From positions 18,799,521 through 18,863,520 of the forward strand of contig NC_058193.1 of the NCBI RefSeq assembly GCF_907165205.1: a stretch of DNA of 64,000 nucleotides. The letters are read 5' to 3'. Under the pieces are notes generated by a model. That model did not search any database. It saw only the letters and a list, made by a program, of their open reading frames with translations, and was not told the origin of the DNA. This DNA comes from Coccinella septempunctata. Its lineage: Eukaryota > Arthropoda > Insecta > Coleoptera > Coccinellidae. Made by a program: the position numbers and the translations under genes. Positions 54,103 through 63,849 of the stretch are shown one piece after another (position 1 is the stretch's first letter; each line of letters opens with the position of its first letter).

Positions 54103-54175
54103 CAACAATGGGTAATCTCAGCTTGAGGACTGGTGAAACATCAACGGGAAACAAAAAACCCTTGTTAAAATTGAC
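54103..54175 (+). repeat. Left inverted terminal repeat of the Penelope-like element
   Basis: Inverted copy of 57344-57414, reading as its reverse complement with no clear mismatch (starts TCAACAATGGGTAATCTC, ends CCCTTGTTAAAATTG). Confidence 0.85.
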
Positions 54176-54204
54176 AACACAGGGACACATTTGGAGCAGA
54201 TGCA

Positions 54205-56625
54205 GTGACAACTCTGAAGACTTTTGTGAACACAGATAAGAAAATAGCTAATTTAATAAATCGTAGAATATTCCTTTTACATTGTAGAGCTAAACAACTG
54301 ATTCCTAAACATATAACGAACAATTTTAAATGTTTTTACTCACTTAAATCAGAGCAGCACCCATATTATGGAGCAATTGATAGGGTGTTGAATAGGTTCA
54401 GAAAAACTATTCTTAGTTTGGAAATTAAGATTACCATTTGGAAACTTGATATGTTACAACGTAGTAGAGCTGACCTTATTGTGAGGGCCAGATGTATGTT
54501 GCCCAATGATGTTTTTGACAATTTCATTGAAAGATCAAATAATAATTTCAACAAGCTTTTCAAAGCTATTAGACAGAACAATAGAAGGAAATTAAAATAT
54601 TTATCTGCTGACACATCCAGTTTAAAATTGGATACGCATAATAAGTTCTTACTAAATTATACTACCTTAGACTTACCCGAGCCGGTTAGACTAATTTTGA
54701 GTGCAGGTCCACAATTCAGTATACCTTTTAAATCAGTAAAACCTCCCATAGCGCCGTTCATAAAAGATCTTGAATTCTGTCTAAACAATCAACCGACATT
54801 GACAGTCAGAGATAAAGATATCATTAGGGCTAGATCAGTAAATGTAATAAACAATTTTTATGCTGGTCTGTCGCGATTTAACAGGTTGAGTCCGTTGGAG
54901 TGTAGTTTCTTCTTTACTAGAAAGTTCTTGCGGGACCATCCTGAGATCTTGGTTACACGCTCTGATAAGGGCAATTCCACAGTTATAACGTATAAAACTG
55001 AATATGTACAACACATGAAAGCGATGCTGGAGGATTCTACTACATACGCCATTTTGCCCTCTGATCCCACTCAAAAATATCAGAAATCTGCCAATAACTT
55101 AATACAGGAATTATTGGACACAGAGATAATTGAACCCGGTTATGCCAGAAAACTCAAAAGGCATAATTCAGTGATTCCTAAAATGTATGGACTACGTAAA
55201 ACTCATAAACCGAATGTTTGTTATAGACCTGTTGTGAGTTGTGTTGATTCGCCCATTTATAACTTAGCTTGTTTTGTGCATGACACTTTGGCTCCTCTCG
55301 CTTCAACTTTTACGTATAATATTAAGAACTCACTGGAGTTCGTACAGTTTGCTAGAACAGTCTCGTTGCCACCTGATTACATGTTGGTTTCACTCGACAT
55401 TGTGTCATTGTTTACAAATGTTCCCAAACAGTTAGTTCAGGATATAATTAAAAAGAACTGGTCTGTTATTTCAGCATACACGGAGATACCCTTTAGGCTG
55501 TTTAATAACATTATTGTCCACATTTTTGAGACTAGTTACTTCACCTTCGATGGCATAATATATAAACAACTTGATGGGACAGCCATGGGTAATCCTGCCA
55601 GTCCGATTTTGGCTAATTTGGTTGTGAATGAGGTGATTTTTGTTGTGCTGAATACTTTGAGTTTTAGGGTGGAATTTTTGAAGCTATATGTCGACGATAC
55701 TATTGCGGCTATTCCAAAAAACGCAACGAGCGAGCTATTGGATAAATTTAATGGTTTTCACCATAAGTTGAAATTCACCATGGAATTGGAAGTGGATCAA
55801 AAGATCAATTTTTTGGACTTGACAGTGATGAGAAATTCTAATGGTTCGATTTGCACCAACTGGTATACAAAACCAACTGCTTCCGGTAGAATATTGAATT
55901 ATTTTTCGGAACATTCCACAGTGCAGAAGGTGGGCATTATCAAAAACCTTATGTTTCGGGCTTACTCTCTTTCTGATGTTGACTTTCATAGAATAAATGA
56001 GGTGGTGATCAAAAAATTGTTGAGGGACAACAACTATCCAATTAATTGGGTCAATAGGATAATGAATAACTATCGACATAGGTTGAATAATAGAACTCCA
56101 ACAATATCAAGAGGAGAACAAACGGCGAAATCTAGTCATATTGCACTTCCTTACGTTAGAGGTTTGTCTGAGAATATTTGTAGGATTCTTCGAGATAAGA
56201 TCCCGGAGGTCTCGTGTGCTTTCTATCCGGTCAGGAAGGTGGGTGAGATCTTTTCGAAAATTAAAGATTCGACTCCCAACATGTATAGATCCAACGTAGT
56301 ATATAGGATTGAATGTGGCGGATGTGACAAGTGTTACATTGGAATGACTAAACAATACTTGAAAAACCGTTTATACCAACATGAATATGACTGTAGATTG
56401 AGCAACAAATATAAGAATGACAAAACAGCGTTGGCGGATCACCATTTTCAAACGGGGCATTTATTTGGATTCGAAGACGTGAAAGTTGTAGACTTTGAGA
56501 GAAATTATTTCAAGCGATGTGTCTCTGAGATGATTAACATATACATGAACAACACCGTAAATTTGAGAACAGATATTCAAAACCTGAGTGCAATATATGC
56601 TAACGTGTTGGAAAATTATGGCTGA
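54205..56625 (+). CDS. Penelope-like reverse transcriptase with GIY-YIG endonuclease
   Basis: 806 codons without a stop. N-terminal region with NRRIFLLHCRAKQLIP. TRSDKGNSTVITYKTEYV (about residue 250) precedes the RT core. Motif A is SLDIVSLFTNV (near 395). DGTAMGNPASPILANL follows, and the active site YVDDTIA is near 494. Then FLDLTVMRN and WYTKPTASGRI. The C-terminal GIY-YIG endonuclease (VVYRIECGGCDKCYIGMTKQ, near 696) nicks the target. All key motifs are intact. The first codon listed here is GTG. The frame stays open only nine codons further up (to 54175), and I see no in-frame ATG before the conserved region. The true start is therefore non-AUG or supplied by an upstream exon. Confidence 0.92.
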   Translation: MTTLKTFVNTDKKIANLINRRIFLLHCRAKQLIPKHITNNFKCFYSLKSEQHPYYGAIDRVLNRFRKTILSLEIKITIWKLDMLQRSRADLIVRARCMLPNDVFDNFIERSNNNFNKLFKAIRQNNRRKLKYLSADTSSLKLDTHNKFLLNYTTLDLPEPVRLILSAGPQFSIPFKSVKPPIAPFIKDLEFCLNNQPTLTVRDKDIIRARSVNVINNFYAGLSRFNRLSPLECSFFFTRKFLRDHPEILVTRSDKGNSTVITYKTEYVQHMKAMLEDSTTYAILPSDPTQKYQKSANNLIQELLDTEIIEPGYARKLKRHNSVIPKMYGLRKTHKPNVCYRPVVSCVDSPIYNLACFVHDTLAPLASTFTYNIKNSLEFVQFARTVSLPPDYMLVSLDIVSLFTNVPKQLVQDIIKKNWSVISAYTEIPFRLFNNIIVHIFETSYFTFDGIIYKQLDGTAMGNPASPILANLVVNEVIFVVLNTLSFRVEFLKLYVDDTIAAIPKNATSELLDKFNGFHHKLKFTMELEVDQKINFLDLTVMRNSNGSICTNWYTKPTASGRILNYFSEHSTVQKVGIIKNLMFRAYSLSDVDFHRINEVVIKKLLRDNNYPINWVNRIMNNYRHRLNNRTPTISRGEQTAKSSHIALPYVRGLSENICRILRDKIPEVSCAFYPVRKVGEIFSKIKDSTPNMYRSNVVYRIECGGCDKCYIGMTKQYLKNRLYQHEYDCRLSNKYKNDKTALADHHFQTGHLFGFEDVKVVDFERNYFKRCVSEMINIYMNNTVNLRTDIQNLSAIYANVLENYG

Positions 56626-57303
56626 GTATGGTTGTCATAGGTATGCGGAAACTATGTTCGGAAACTCAGTCAATGAGGGGAAAATTGTTGAATACACTCT
56701 ATCCACCTAATCAGTTGGTATTTCGTGTTGCCTAGTTCCAGGTGGAGGAGTTATTTTGGACTATTCTGCATGTGTTATCTTTCACTTCTTCATTTCGTTT
56801 TTGCCTGTATTGGAGTCTACGTTGTTCAAGGAACGCATTTACCTGAAAACTTCATTTTAATTCTTGTCATTCCAAAAACTATTCGACATAGCAGTTTTGT
56901 TACAAGAGTGAACTGGCGAGTGTGAGTTTTCTTTCTGGGTTGTGCAATGCTCAAGAGGTGCCTTTGAATGCCTGCATGGACCTAATCGAGATCAGGGTGG
57001 GTCTAGCATGAAATTTAATGAGGAAATTTATAAAACCCAATAAATAGGTGAGTCTCATACTTATCTATGAAATCTAAGATCAATGACTATTTTTAATTAA
57101 TAAATATACATGTATTCTTTTATTGTTTCGACTTCTTGGGCGACTGTCATCTGGCTTAGTGAGGTTTTTATTCCTTATATAGCTATATCGTGTTTTTATT
57201 TTTTACAAAAAACTTTATATACTGATGATTTACTCAACCTGTTTTGTCGTTTGTTCTGTTCCTCTAATGAGATATCACTTAATATTATATTTTTGTGTAT
57301 TTT
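56626..57303 (+). other. 3' untranslated region of the Penelope-like element
   Basis: No reading frame of note. Runs from the stop of the ORF to the ribozyme-like motif. Confidence 0.6.
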
Positions 57304-57345
57304 TGTAGCCCTGATGAAGAATCAATAAAGATTCGAAACGTTGGC
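57304..57345 (+). ncRNA. Candidate hammerhead ribozyme core in the Penelope 3' region
   Basis: CTGATGA at 57311-57317 and GAAAC at 57335-57339 flank a small hairpin: GAATC (57319-57323) pairs with GATTC (57330-57334) over a six-base loop. That is the catalytic core and stem II of a hammerhead ribozyme. Penelope-like elements are known to carry hammerhead motifs in their terminal repeats. One extra A (57318) sits before stem II, and I did not establish stems I and III or the cleavage site. Confidence 0.5.
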
Positions 57346-57416
57346 AATTTTAACAAGGGTTTTTTGTTTCCCGTTGATGTTTCACCAGTCCTCAAGCTGA
57401 GATTACCCATTGTTGA
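57344..57416 (+). repeat. Right inverted terminal repeat of the Penelope-like element
   Basis: Begins CAATTTTAACAAGGG, directly after the candidate ribozyme core, and runs to the target duplication. Confidence 0.85.
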
Positions 57417-57473
57417 CTTATACTTTAGTTTCAATAGCAGCTATTCGACTGAGTTAATTCTATGAAATATATA

Positions 57474-57680
57474 TTAAAATATTTTTAAGGAAAACCTTTT
57501 TCCTCGAAGGAAGTTCATAAAGAGGACAAATTGTGTTGAACTTTTGTAAGCCTTTTTTTCTACACATGACAGTGGCAAATTATCCTTGCATATCATATAT
57601 ATTAATGCCTGTGTAATTCCACTATGTTTCTGTCCGCCTTTTAAAATAAAAAATTGAGATTTAGAATACAATTGATACAT
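57474..57680 (-). pseudogene. hAT transposase (ZBED1-like), N-terminal piece
   Basis: Reads ITQALIYMICKDNLPLSCVE, matching the block that follows the BED finger in ZBED1-like hAT transposases (family motif aixxMixxDxxPxsxVE). It lies just past the Penelope insertion in the orientation expected for the N-terminus of the hAT at 52467-53700. The BED finger itself was not found. Confidence 0.5.
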
Positions 57681-57876
57681 AATGAGGAAAAAAGGATGAA
57701 AGCTATGAAATCAATCATATGTTTTGCTATAATTCAAGCAAAAAATTACCTGCAAAGCTTGAATTCCTCTCTAAGCAACTCATTAGAGTAGGTTGTCTCC
57801 TCTTTTTTGTCGCTGGCATGCAAAATTCAGGATCAGAAGATTCTGCAGATTAAAACTACAATAACCTTCAGGTGAG

Positions 57877-58070
57877 CTACGCTTTCTTTTCAATTGGTTG
57901 TGCAACCATACTATTTTGAAGCTCTGAATGTTTTAGTATGGCGTCTTGACACTGGTTTAGGGAAGGCAATTTGCCTGTCCTAAGTGTCGACTTGAAAAGT
58001 CTGTAGACCACTGATTTTTCATCAGGAGTCCATGATCTTCTTTTGATAGTTCCCATTAGGGAAGCTGAAA
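57877..58070 (-). pseudogene. Isolated exon, KRxxW...K domain, unidentified
   Basis: After an AG acceptor near 58068 the frame reads ASLMGTIKRRSWTPDEKSVV and PSLNQCQDAILKHSELQN. Similar tryptophan/lysine blocks occur at the C-terminus of uncharacterised animal zinc-finger proteins and in some transposon-derived genes. I cannot assign function. Confidence 0.35.
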
Positions 58071-58148
58071 ATAAAGAGAAATTCAAAATCAAATTTTTAA
58101 TACTGCGTGTCCAATACTCGAAGTACACTTACTTGAACGCCTAGAGAC

Positions 58149-58182
58149 ACCGATATTTGTTGATGATTCAACAAATATCGGT
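58149..58182. repeat. Perfect 15-bp hairpin with 4-base loop
   Basis: ACCGATATTTGTTGA (58149-58163) is followed by TGAT and its exact complement. No run of T follows it. Function unknown; could be the tip of a lost foldback element. Confidence 0.75.
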
Positions 58183-58579
58183 ATGCTCCTCGGGCTCAAC
58201 TATTTTTTTCCCTAAAGAACTGTGGTAGTACATTTGATTTCAAAATCGGGAATATCATTCCAACAAGTTTATACGTAACTTGTAAAAGTTTAGGTGAGAA
58301 TAACTATCGTAGTTATTGCCAAATATATAATTGAAGTTGAACAATTGAAAAACTGTTTATTCGAGAAAATACCTTTTCTTCAAAGGTTTTTGCGATAAAG
58401 TCTACTAACGCCCACATATTGAACACTTACAGCGCTGCAGTACTATGTCTTTGAAAATTTGTATTGAGGATTCACAGTAATTATTTGTGTTATTGCCTCT
58501 TCTTATGACATCGGAACGATAGGCTGAACACCACTCTTCGCGTCTTCCCCACAAATTTATTCTTCTTTACTTCATCCTT
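58183..58579. other. Spacer, nothing recognised
   Basis: No coding or repeat signal. Confidence 0.35.
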
Positions 58580-59220
58580 ATTCAATAATTTGAGACATAC
58601 ATATTCTGCTTCTTGAATAAAACTGGCATACAGCACTGTTTGGAAATTCTTCATAACTTGTTGTCGTTCTTCTTTAATAACGTCATGTTCAGATTGCCAT
58701 TACAATTGTACACGGAATCGGGAATACGCTTCTCTTCCTATTGTAACCAATTTCATTGAAAAGCAAGCGTTTGTTCGCTAGAATTCGTCTGCTTCAGAAC
58801 TCATTTTTATATAGCGTAAATATTAGTGCACTCCACCATTTTCTGCAGTAGGTCATCAGGAAAATATTTGAAAAAAAATTGGTAGCGGCTCTCGAGCTCA
58901 TCTACCCATCGGTATTCGTTCGTGTACCTGTTCTTCCTGGTCATCATTTTCTATCCCAAGATCGCCACGAATAGATTCAGGTTCGATATTATTTTCCAAA
59001 TCATCCATAAGGGGCCCTTCACAAATAGAAGTGTAATCCTTCGAAAAACAGACATTACAAATGGAACATTACCTACTACTTCACCCGACTGCTCTTCAAC
59101 TTCATCATCTGAATCATCCGACAGATCCTCGAGGTCAGATAAATGGCTAGCCATATCCAACAGCTCTTCTTCAGTAAGCGGTCGTCTTCGGTTAATCCGA
59201 AACATAGCGGACTTCTAAAA
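58580..59220 (-). pseudogene. piggyBac transposase fragment 3, N-terminal
   Basis: 58951-59205 reads RRRPLTEEELLDMASHLSDL, then an acidic stretch (SDDSDDEVEEQ), the usual start of piggyBac transposases. At about 58830-58920, WVDELESRYQFFFKYFPDDL and LQKMVECTN match the next conserved block. The catalytic part is missing. It is not the same family as the copies at 3.6 and 18 kb, as far as the short overlap shows. Confidence 0.6.
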
Positions 59221-60040
59221 CTGAAAATATTATCGAATATGCAATATAATATTTCTTCAATGAAAATTTTATTTTTCAACCTGTCTCAGTTGATCCCCCT
59301 ATAATAGCAATATAAATAACAGAAAATATTTGACAGCTATATCGAGAACTGAAACAACAAAACTTCCTGAACATCTAACGCCGGTATTTACTTGATCAGT
59401 ATTTGCATATAATAATTCCCAAACTGCACGATGTCCCCAAATGAGGACGCTTAGAAATTCTGGGGAAACTCTCTTACCTTTTGGTCCAGTTATAATTTCT
59501 CATTTTCTCACTGAATAATGCACTTTTCCCACCATAGAAAAAAATTATTAAATAGATCGATGAATCCCATGATCAATGAAACCGAAATCAATAGGTCCAG
59601 GTCACGCCCCACTGGAACACGCAAATGAAGTGCGTGTACTGGTTGAACCACTCGCAATTATATGACGCTATGTGCAACAAATACAAACTACATATGTACC
59701 CATTTAAGGACAATGTTGGTAAAGCGTACTTTATAACGAGATTCGTGAAAATTCGTGAAATGAGGACGCAGTGACCAAAAGGGTTACAACAAAAATTTAT
59801 TTATTTTCACGAAGTTTTTCATTTTTCCTAGTATAAAGTTGTGAACTGTTCATAAATTCGTCAATTGAACAATTCAGATGGCGAGAAAAAGCAATGCCAA
59901 TTCTCATGAATTCATTTATATACATCTTCTTGACAAATATTGCCTAGAGGTTACTAAATATCTCAACGATAATAAGTAATTCGTTATATAGGTGCTGATG
60001 AAACAGTAGTCGATAAAATTTAGTATAATATGATTGAAAT
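59221..60040. other. Possible piggyBac 5' terminus and spacer
   Basis: TTACCTTTTGGTCCAG (59484-59499) and the inverted CAGTGACCAAAAGGGTTA (59773-59790) face each other. GAGGACGC follows AAAT in both halves (59449-59456 and 59762-59769). The outer end GACCAAAAGGG next to TTA could be the 5' terminus of the piggyBac fragment, but a full TTAA is absent. Confidence 0.35.
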
Positions 60041-60602
60041 TTATTGGATTTGCAAAAAAGATTTCGAGCAGCTTTTCATTGGTCCTGCCTTATCAGTGCT
60101 ATTCTCCACCATTTCTTTTAATCTAAAAAAATCTGCTAAATAATTCAATTTTTGCATAGAGAACAATACTCTCTGTGAAGTAATAGATTCATCATTTAAA
60201 TTGTCCAACAGGCCTTCTTCGATCATTTCTTCTGATACATCTTCATCAGATATACATATATTATGAAGGACACAACAAGAAAAAATCGTAGCTGGTATCA
60301 AGTCTGTCCTGTTCATGTCCTGGTATTTCAACCGTCTGAACCTTCCCTTCAATTAGGCAAAACTCATTTCAATACATTGCCTAACACGACTCGGTTGTGT
60401 GTTGAAATTAATTTGTACTTGCAATGAATTCCCTCTATTAATATAGGGACTGATGCGCCATTGCTTCACAGGATATGCTTTATCTGCAATAATAAGTTCA
60501 TTATTAGGAAAGTATCGGAGGGGATTCCCAATTATATTTTTATATATATCTGAATTTTTGAATATCCGGAGTCATTCACAGAAGCTGGGTATCCAGCAGA
60601 AC
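60041..60602 (-). pseudogene. Harbinger transposase, C-terminal part
   Basis: 60041-60352 reads MKGRFRRLKYQDMNRTDLIP, then CCVLHNICISDEDV, the C-terminus of PIF/Harbinger transposases. 60353-60602 holds the preceding part, including NPLRYFPNNELI-like and PASVNDSGYSKI-like readings across frame changes. The 250-bp part is duplicated at 61286-61541. Confidence 0.75.
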
Positions 60603-61285
60603 ACCACCAAGTGTGTTACGACACAACTTGAATGGCAAGCATCCAAAATTATATGAATCCTTTCATTTGTAATTGGATGCGTAAAATATGGCCTTATATT
60701 TGACCAGCTCAAGTTGGCCCCCAAAACTGAACATATTGACATATTTGTTGCCGCTTCATCAAAAGTGAGGCACTTGATTATTATGCCTGTACTATTCATT
60801 TGTATCAGACACCCATTCACTAAATTTGCTTTTTCCTCTGCTGTAAAAGTATCTAAGAAATTATGCTATAGGAACCTTCCATTTCGCATTTAATCCTACT
60901 AGCATGAACACAAAGGCATTTTTTGCCCTGGGTATACCATCACTGTCATGAATTCCTGTCCCAAAATCAATATATACAACATGTCTGGAGCCAGTCCATT
61001 CCACATGTTCTCTGATGGACATTTCATTCATCACCAATCCAGCAATTAAATTCTTGCCCCTTGCCTTTTGTACTTCCACTTTTATTTTGACTGCTCTGAT
61101 TGCCTCTGATGTATAACCAGGCGATCCATCTTTTGAGCTGCACCATTTCAATAGGGTACGAGGGGGGCTTACAAAGTTGTATGCAGAAGAAGAATAGAAA
61201 TTGAGAGTCAGAGCAAAACGATTTCCTGTTTTCCAGCTCCAAGTGGAAGTATAACATTACACAACTGACACGCTATTGATATAGC
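60603..61285 (-). pseudogene. P-element-type transposase fragment inside the Harbinger gene
   Basis: Minus-strand reading: FALTLNFYSSSAYNFV, then WCSSKDGSPGYTSEAIRAVK, LVMNEMSIREHVEWTGSRHV and AFVFMLVGLNAKWKVPIA (60861-61151), followed by CLTFDEAATNMSICSVLGAN and RIHIILDACHSS (60572-60820). These are consecutive blocks of a THAP9/P-element transposase, including two acidic catalytic regions. It lacks both ends and has frame changes near 61140 and 60855. It differs from the P-like gene at 22 kb. It is bounded on both sides by copies of the same Harbinger segment. Confidence 0.75.
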
Positions 61286-61778
61286 CCTTCAATAAGGCAA
61301 AACTCCTCTTAATACATTGCCTAACACGACTCAGTTGTGTGTTGAAATTAATTTGCACTTGCAATAAATTCCTTCTATTGATATAGGGACTGATGCGCCA
61401 TTGCTTCACAAGATATGCTTTATCTCCAATAATATCATTATTAGCGAAGTATTGGAGGGGATTGACAATTATATTTTTATATATATCTGGATTTTTGAAT
61501 ATCCGGAATCATTCACAGAAGCTGGATATCCAGCAAAACAATCTGAATTTCAGAGTGTGATCACAGATTGCTTGGAGAGTTATGGAAATAATTTTTTTGC
61601 GGCAAACATACACTTTTGGGCGTCTTTTGGGGGCTTCTACTGGTATATAACTACCATCTATTATACCCAGGCATGAATCCAGCCCAGTTCTTGAAAAACA
61701 TCCTTTCACTTCAGCAGCATAAGTTCCTGATGGCCATTTAATTATGGTTGGTGCTTTAATGTTGAGCACATGAATCAC
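61286..61778 (-). pseudogene. Harbinger transposase, central part (second copy of duplicated block)
   Basis: 61509-61778 reads KAPTIIKWPSGTYAAEVKGC, then SCLGIIDGSYIPVEAPKRRP (first catalytic aspartate) and LQAICDHTLKFRLF. 61286-61541 duplicates 60352-60602. The frame slips just after DHTLKF. Confidence 0.75.
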
Positions 61779-61984
61779 AAATTACTGAAAATGCATTTAT
61801 TTCTCTTAGTACCTCATCAACCACTTGATTCAAAGAGTGAGCCATACAGGGAATCCTACGATCTTCTCCTAAAAATAATCGCACAGCTGATGCTCTATTT
61901 GCGCCGCCATCAGTGGTAATATTATAGATAGAGACAATTTTATTATTGTCTATTTTGAAATCTTCACAAATCTCTTTTCAACAT
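61779..61984 (-). pseudogene. hAT fragment lodged between Harbinger copies
   Basis: About 206 bp nearly the same as 53447-53650 in the ZBED1-like hAT of this window, with a few substitutions and one small insertion (ATTATAGATAG). It begins at ATCACA, a string shared by the Harbinger flank and the hAT source, and ends at CAACAT. Confidence 0.8.
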
Positions 61985-62263
61985 ATTTTTATATATATCT
62001 GGATTTTCGAATATCCGGAATCATTCACAGAAGCTGGATATCCAGCCAAACAATCTGAACTTCAGAGTGTGATCACAGATTGCTTGGAGAGTTATGGAAA
62101 GAATTTTTTTGCGGCAAACATACACTTTTGGGCGTCTTTTGGGGGCTTCTACTGGTATGTAACTACCATCTATCATACCCAGGCATGAATCCAGCATAAG
62201 TTCCTGATGGCCATTTAATTATGGTGGTGCTATAATGTTAAGCACATGAATCACAGTTGAATA
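61985..62263 (-). pseudogene. Harbinger transposase, partial third copy
   Basis: Direct repeat of 61475-61779 with a few substitutions and a deletion of about 35 bp (counterpart of 61680-61715). Encodes the same GSYIPVEAPK region in broken form. Confidence 0.8.
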
Positions 62264-62416
62264 GAGTGGACTTCGCTAAATCATATCTCCCATCAACCTA
62301 GAAAATGTTTTTCTGTTAATAATATAAACTAGTATACTAGTATACTAACTAATGTATACTTTTGCTTGTTATTGCTTACCTAAATGAATCACGTGTAGCT
62401 GAAAGCCAAATGACGC

Positions 62417-62668
62417 TTAATAATTTTTTTTTGGTTCAACCTGCCATCTGAGTAAATGTTCTTTAAGCTTTGACACAGCTCCTAATAATTTTTCGAAAGT
62501 ATTTATAGTCACCCGGAAATGCATCCTGAATTGTTCTGCTGTGAAATTTGGAATAGTGTGAAACAAATAATTTTCAATTCCAAAGCATGCACAAAGCTGG
62601 CCCATATTTTCAACAACGAAAGACTTCGGAAAGTTCGAATTTCTAAAGTCTTCCATGAACGACAACAT
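62417..62668 (-). pseudogene. Harbinger transposase, N-terminal part
   Basis: Reads FHTIPNFTAEQFRMHFRVTI, then NTFEKLLGAVSKLKEHL, the N-terminal helix region of Harbinger transposases (compare the RFRLTKETV block at 52 kb). It precedes the central part in protein order, so 60041-62668 is one rearranged Harbinger gene. Confidence 0.55.
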
Positions 62669-62706
62669 TTATTTACAATATTTATTACAAACTTGTGAAT
62701 CCTACA

Positions 62707-63069
62707 CTAATGTTTTAGATACACGCCCTGAAGCTCCATTGGTGGAAATCTCTGCATCAAGCTCTTGAAGTTGAGTTGAGTTCCCATCAATTTCTGGTAG
62801 TATAAGAACATTACATTATCAATGTTCAAAGTTGAATATACCTCGAATTCTTCGTGCAGTCTATTAATTTTTTCCCTATTAATGAGAGGTAAAATAGGTA
62901 GCCAAATTTTTTCATCATCAGTCCTCAGTTGACCATTCCAGGAAACGTGGTTTTTTACTGGAACTTGTACATTATTTTGTTCGCTTTCTTGTTCCGTTGC
63001 GGCAGCAAATTGATTGTCCTCTATAGGTTTTGGAACTAATTGTAAAATTCGACTAGCGCGTGAGCTCAT
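62707..63069 (-). CDS. Unidentified 120-codon ORF
   Basis: Starts MSSRASRILQLVPKPIEDNQ and continues without a stop. It contains DEKIWLPILPLINREKINRL. No domain recognised. It lies directly upstream of the Harbinger N-terminus and could be its first exon or a second Harbinger-encoded protein; neither is shown. Confidence 0.35.
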   Translation of the reverse strand: MSSRASRILQLVPKPIEDNQFAAATEQESEQNNVQVPVKNHVSWNGQLRTDDEKIWLPILPLINREKINRLHEEFEVYSTLNIDNVMFLYYQKLMGTQLNFKSLMQRFPPMELQGVYLKH

Positions 63070-63250
63070 TATGAAGAGAATTCATAACTATATAATCGTC
63101 CGGGAAAAACAATCACAATTCCGAGACACCTACGAATTTGTCCGTGGAAAAAAGTAACAAAACGAAATCACCTGCACTCAGTCTGAAAGCGTGGACAGTA
63201 CTGAGTTGTTCCTTCCTTCCCTGGACTATTAGCATTTTCCCCAACCATAG

Positions 63251-63715
63251 AATAAAGAAACAGCGCTTTGTATGTGGCGAAGGGGCCAACTAGAAAAGGG
63301 TTACTTCCTGAGCTCTATTTACGAGAATCGTACATGTTTGTCTACAAGATCACCAATAATCTCTTGAAGAACGGCCTAACAGTGGAGAGCAACATCATCC
63401 ATCAATATAATACAAGAAATAGAGACAGATTCAAGCTGGATAAAAACACAAAAACAAACTATGGTAGAAGAAGACCTAGCTATGCCGCTGTAGAACTTTA
63501 TAACAAATTGCCCCTTGCCATCAGATCTTCCAAATCGCTGGGGACATTTCGAACTGGTATACGAGAACATTTAGTTTTGTGATTTTATTGTTAATATTCA
63601 ATATTTCTAACTTGTAATAAGGAATTTATGTAGCAAATGAATTTATACCTTGTTAATATTTCTGTGAGAACAACTGTATATTGATTAACAGAATAAACTT
63701 CATTATTATTATTAT
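63251..63715 (+). pseudogene. 5'-truncated LINE, 3' end
   Basis: The frame at 63268-63582 reads LRESYMFVYKITNNLLKNGL, then YNTRNRDRF and AAVELYNKLPLAIRSSKSLG, the C-terminal tail typical of CR1/Jockey-type LINE ORF2 proteins. It ends in an (ATT)n tail at about 63700-63715. Only the last ~460 bp is present. Confidence 0.75.
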
Positions 63716-63745
63716 TGTGTAGAAGGATAAAAAAAATAAACGTTA

Positions 63746-63846
63746 TACATAAATATTGTTTTCATTTAATATATATACATAAAATTCTATACATTCTATA
63801 CATAAATATTGTTTTTATTTAATATATACATAAAATTCTAATATAT
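63746..63846. repeat. Two-copy tandem repeat, about 55 bp
   Basis: TACATAAATATTGTTTT followed by ATTTAATATATAC and ATAAAATTCTA appears twice in a row. Confidence 0.7.
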
Positions 63847-63849
63847 ACC

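Larger units (their letters stand above)
54061..57429 (+). mobile_element. Complete Penelope-like element with 13-bp target duplication
   Basis: CTTATACTTTAGT occurs at 54061-54073 and 57417-57429, bracketing the element (54074-57416). About 70 bp at 54103-54175 is the inverted copy of 57344-57414 (arms start TCAACAATGGGTAATCTCAG). One long intact ORF lies between. Penelope elements often have such partial terminal repeats in inverted orientation. It splits the minus-strand hAT element (pieces at 52467-53700 and 57474-57680). Confidence 0.92.
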
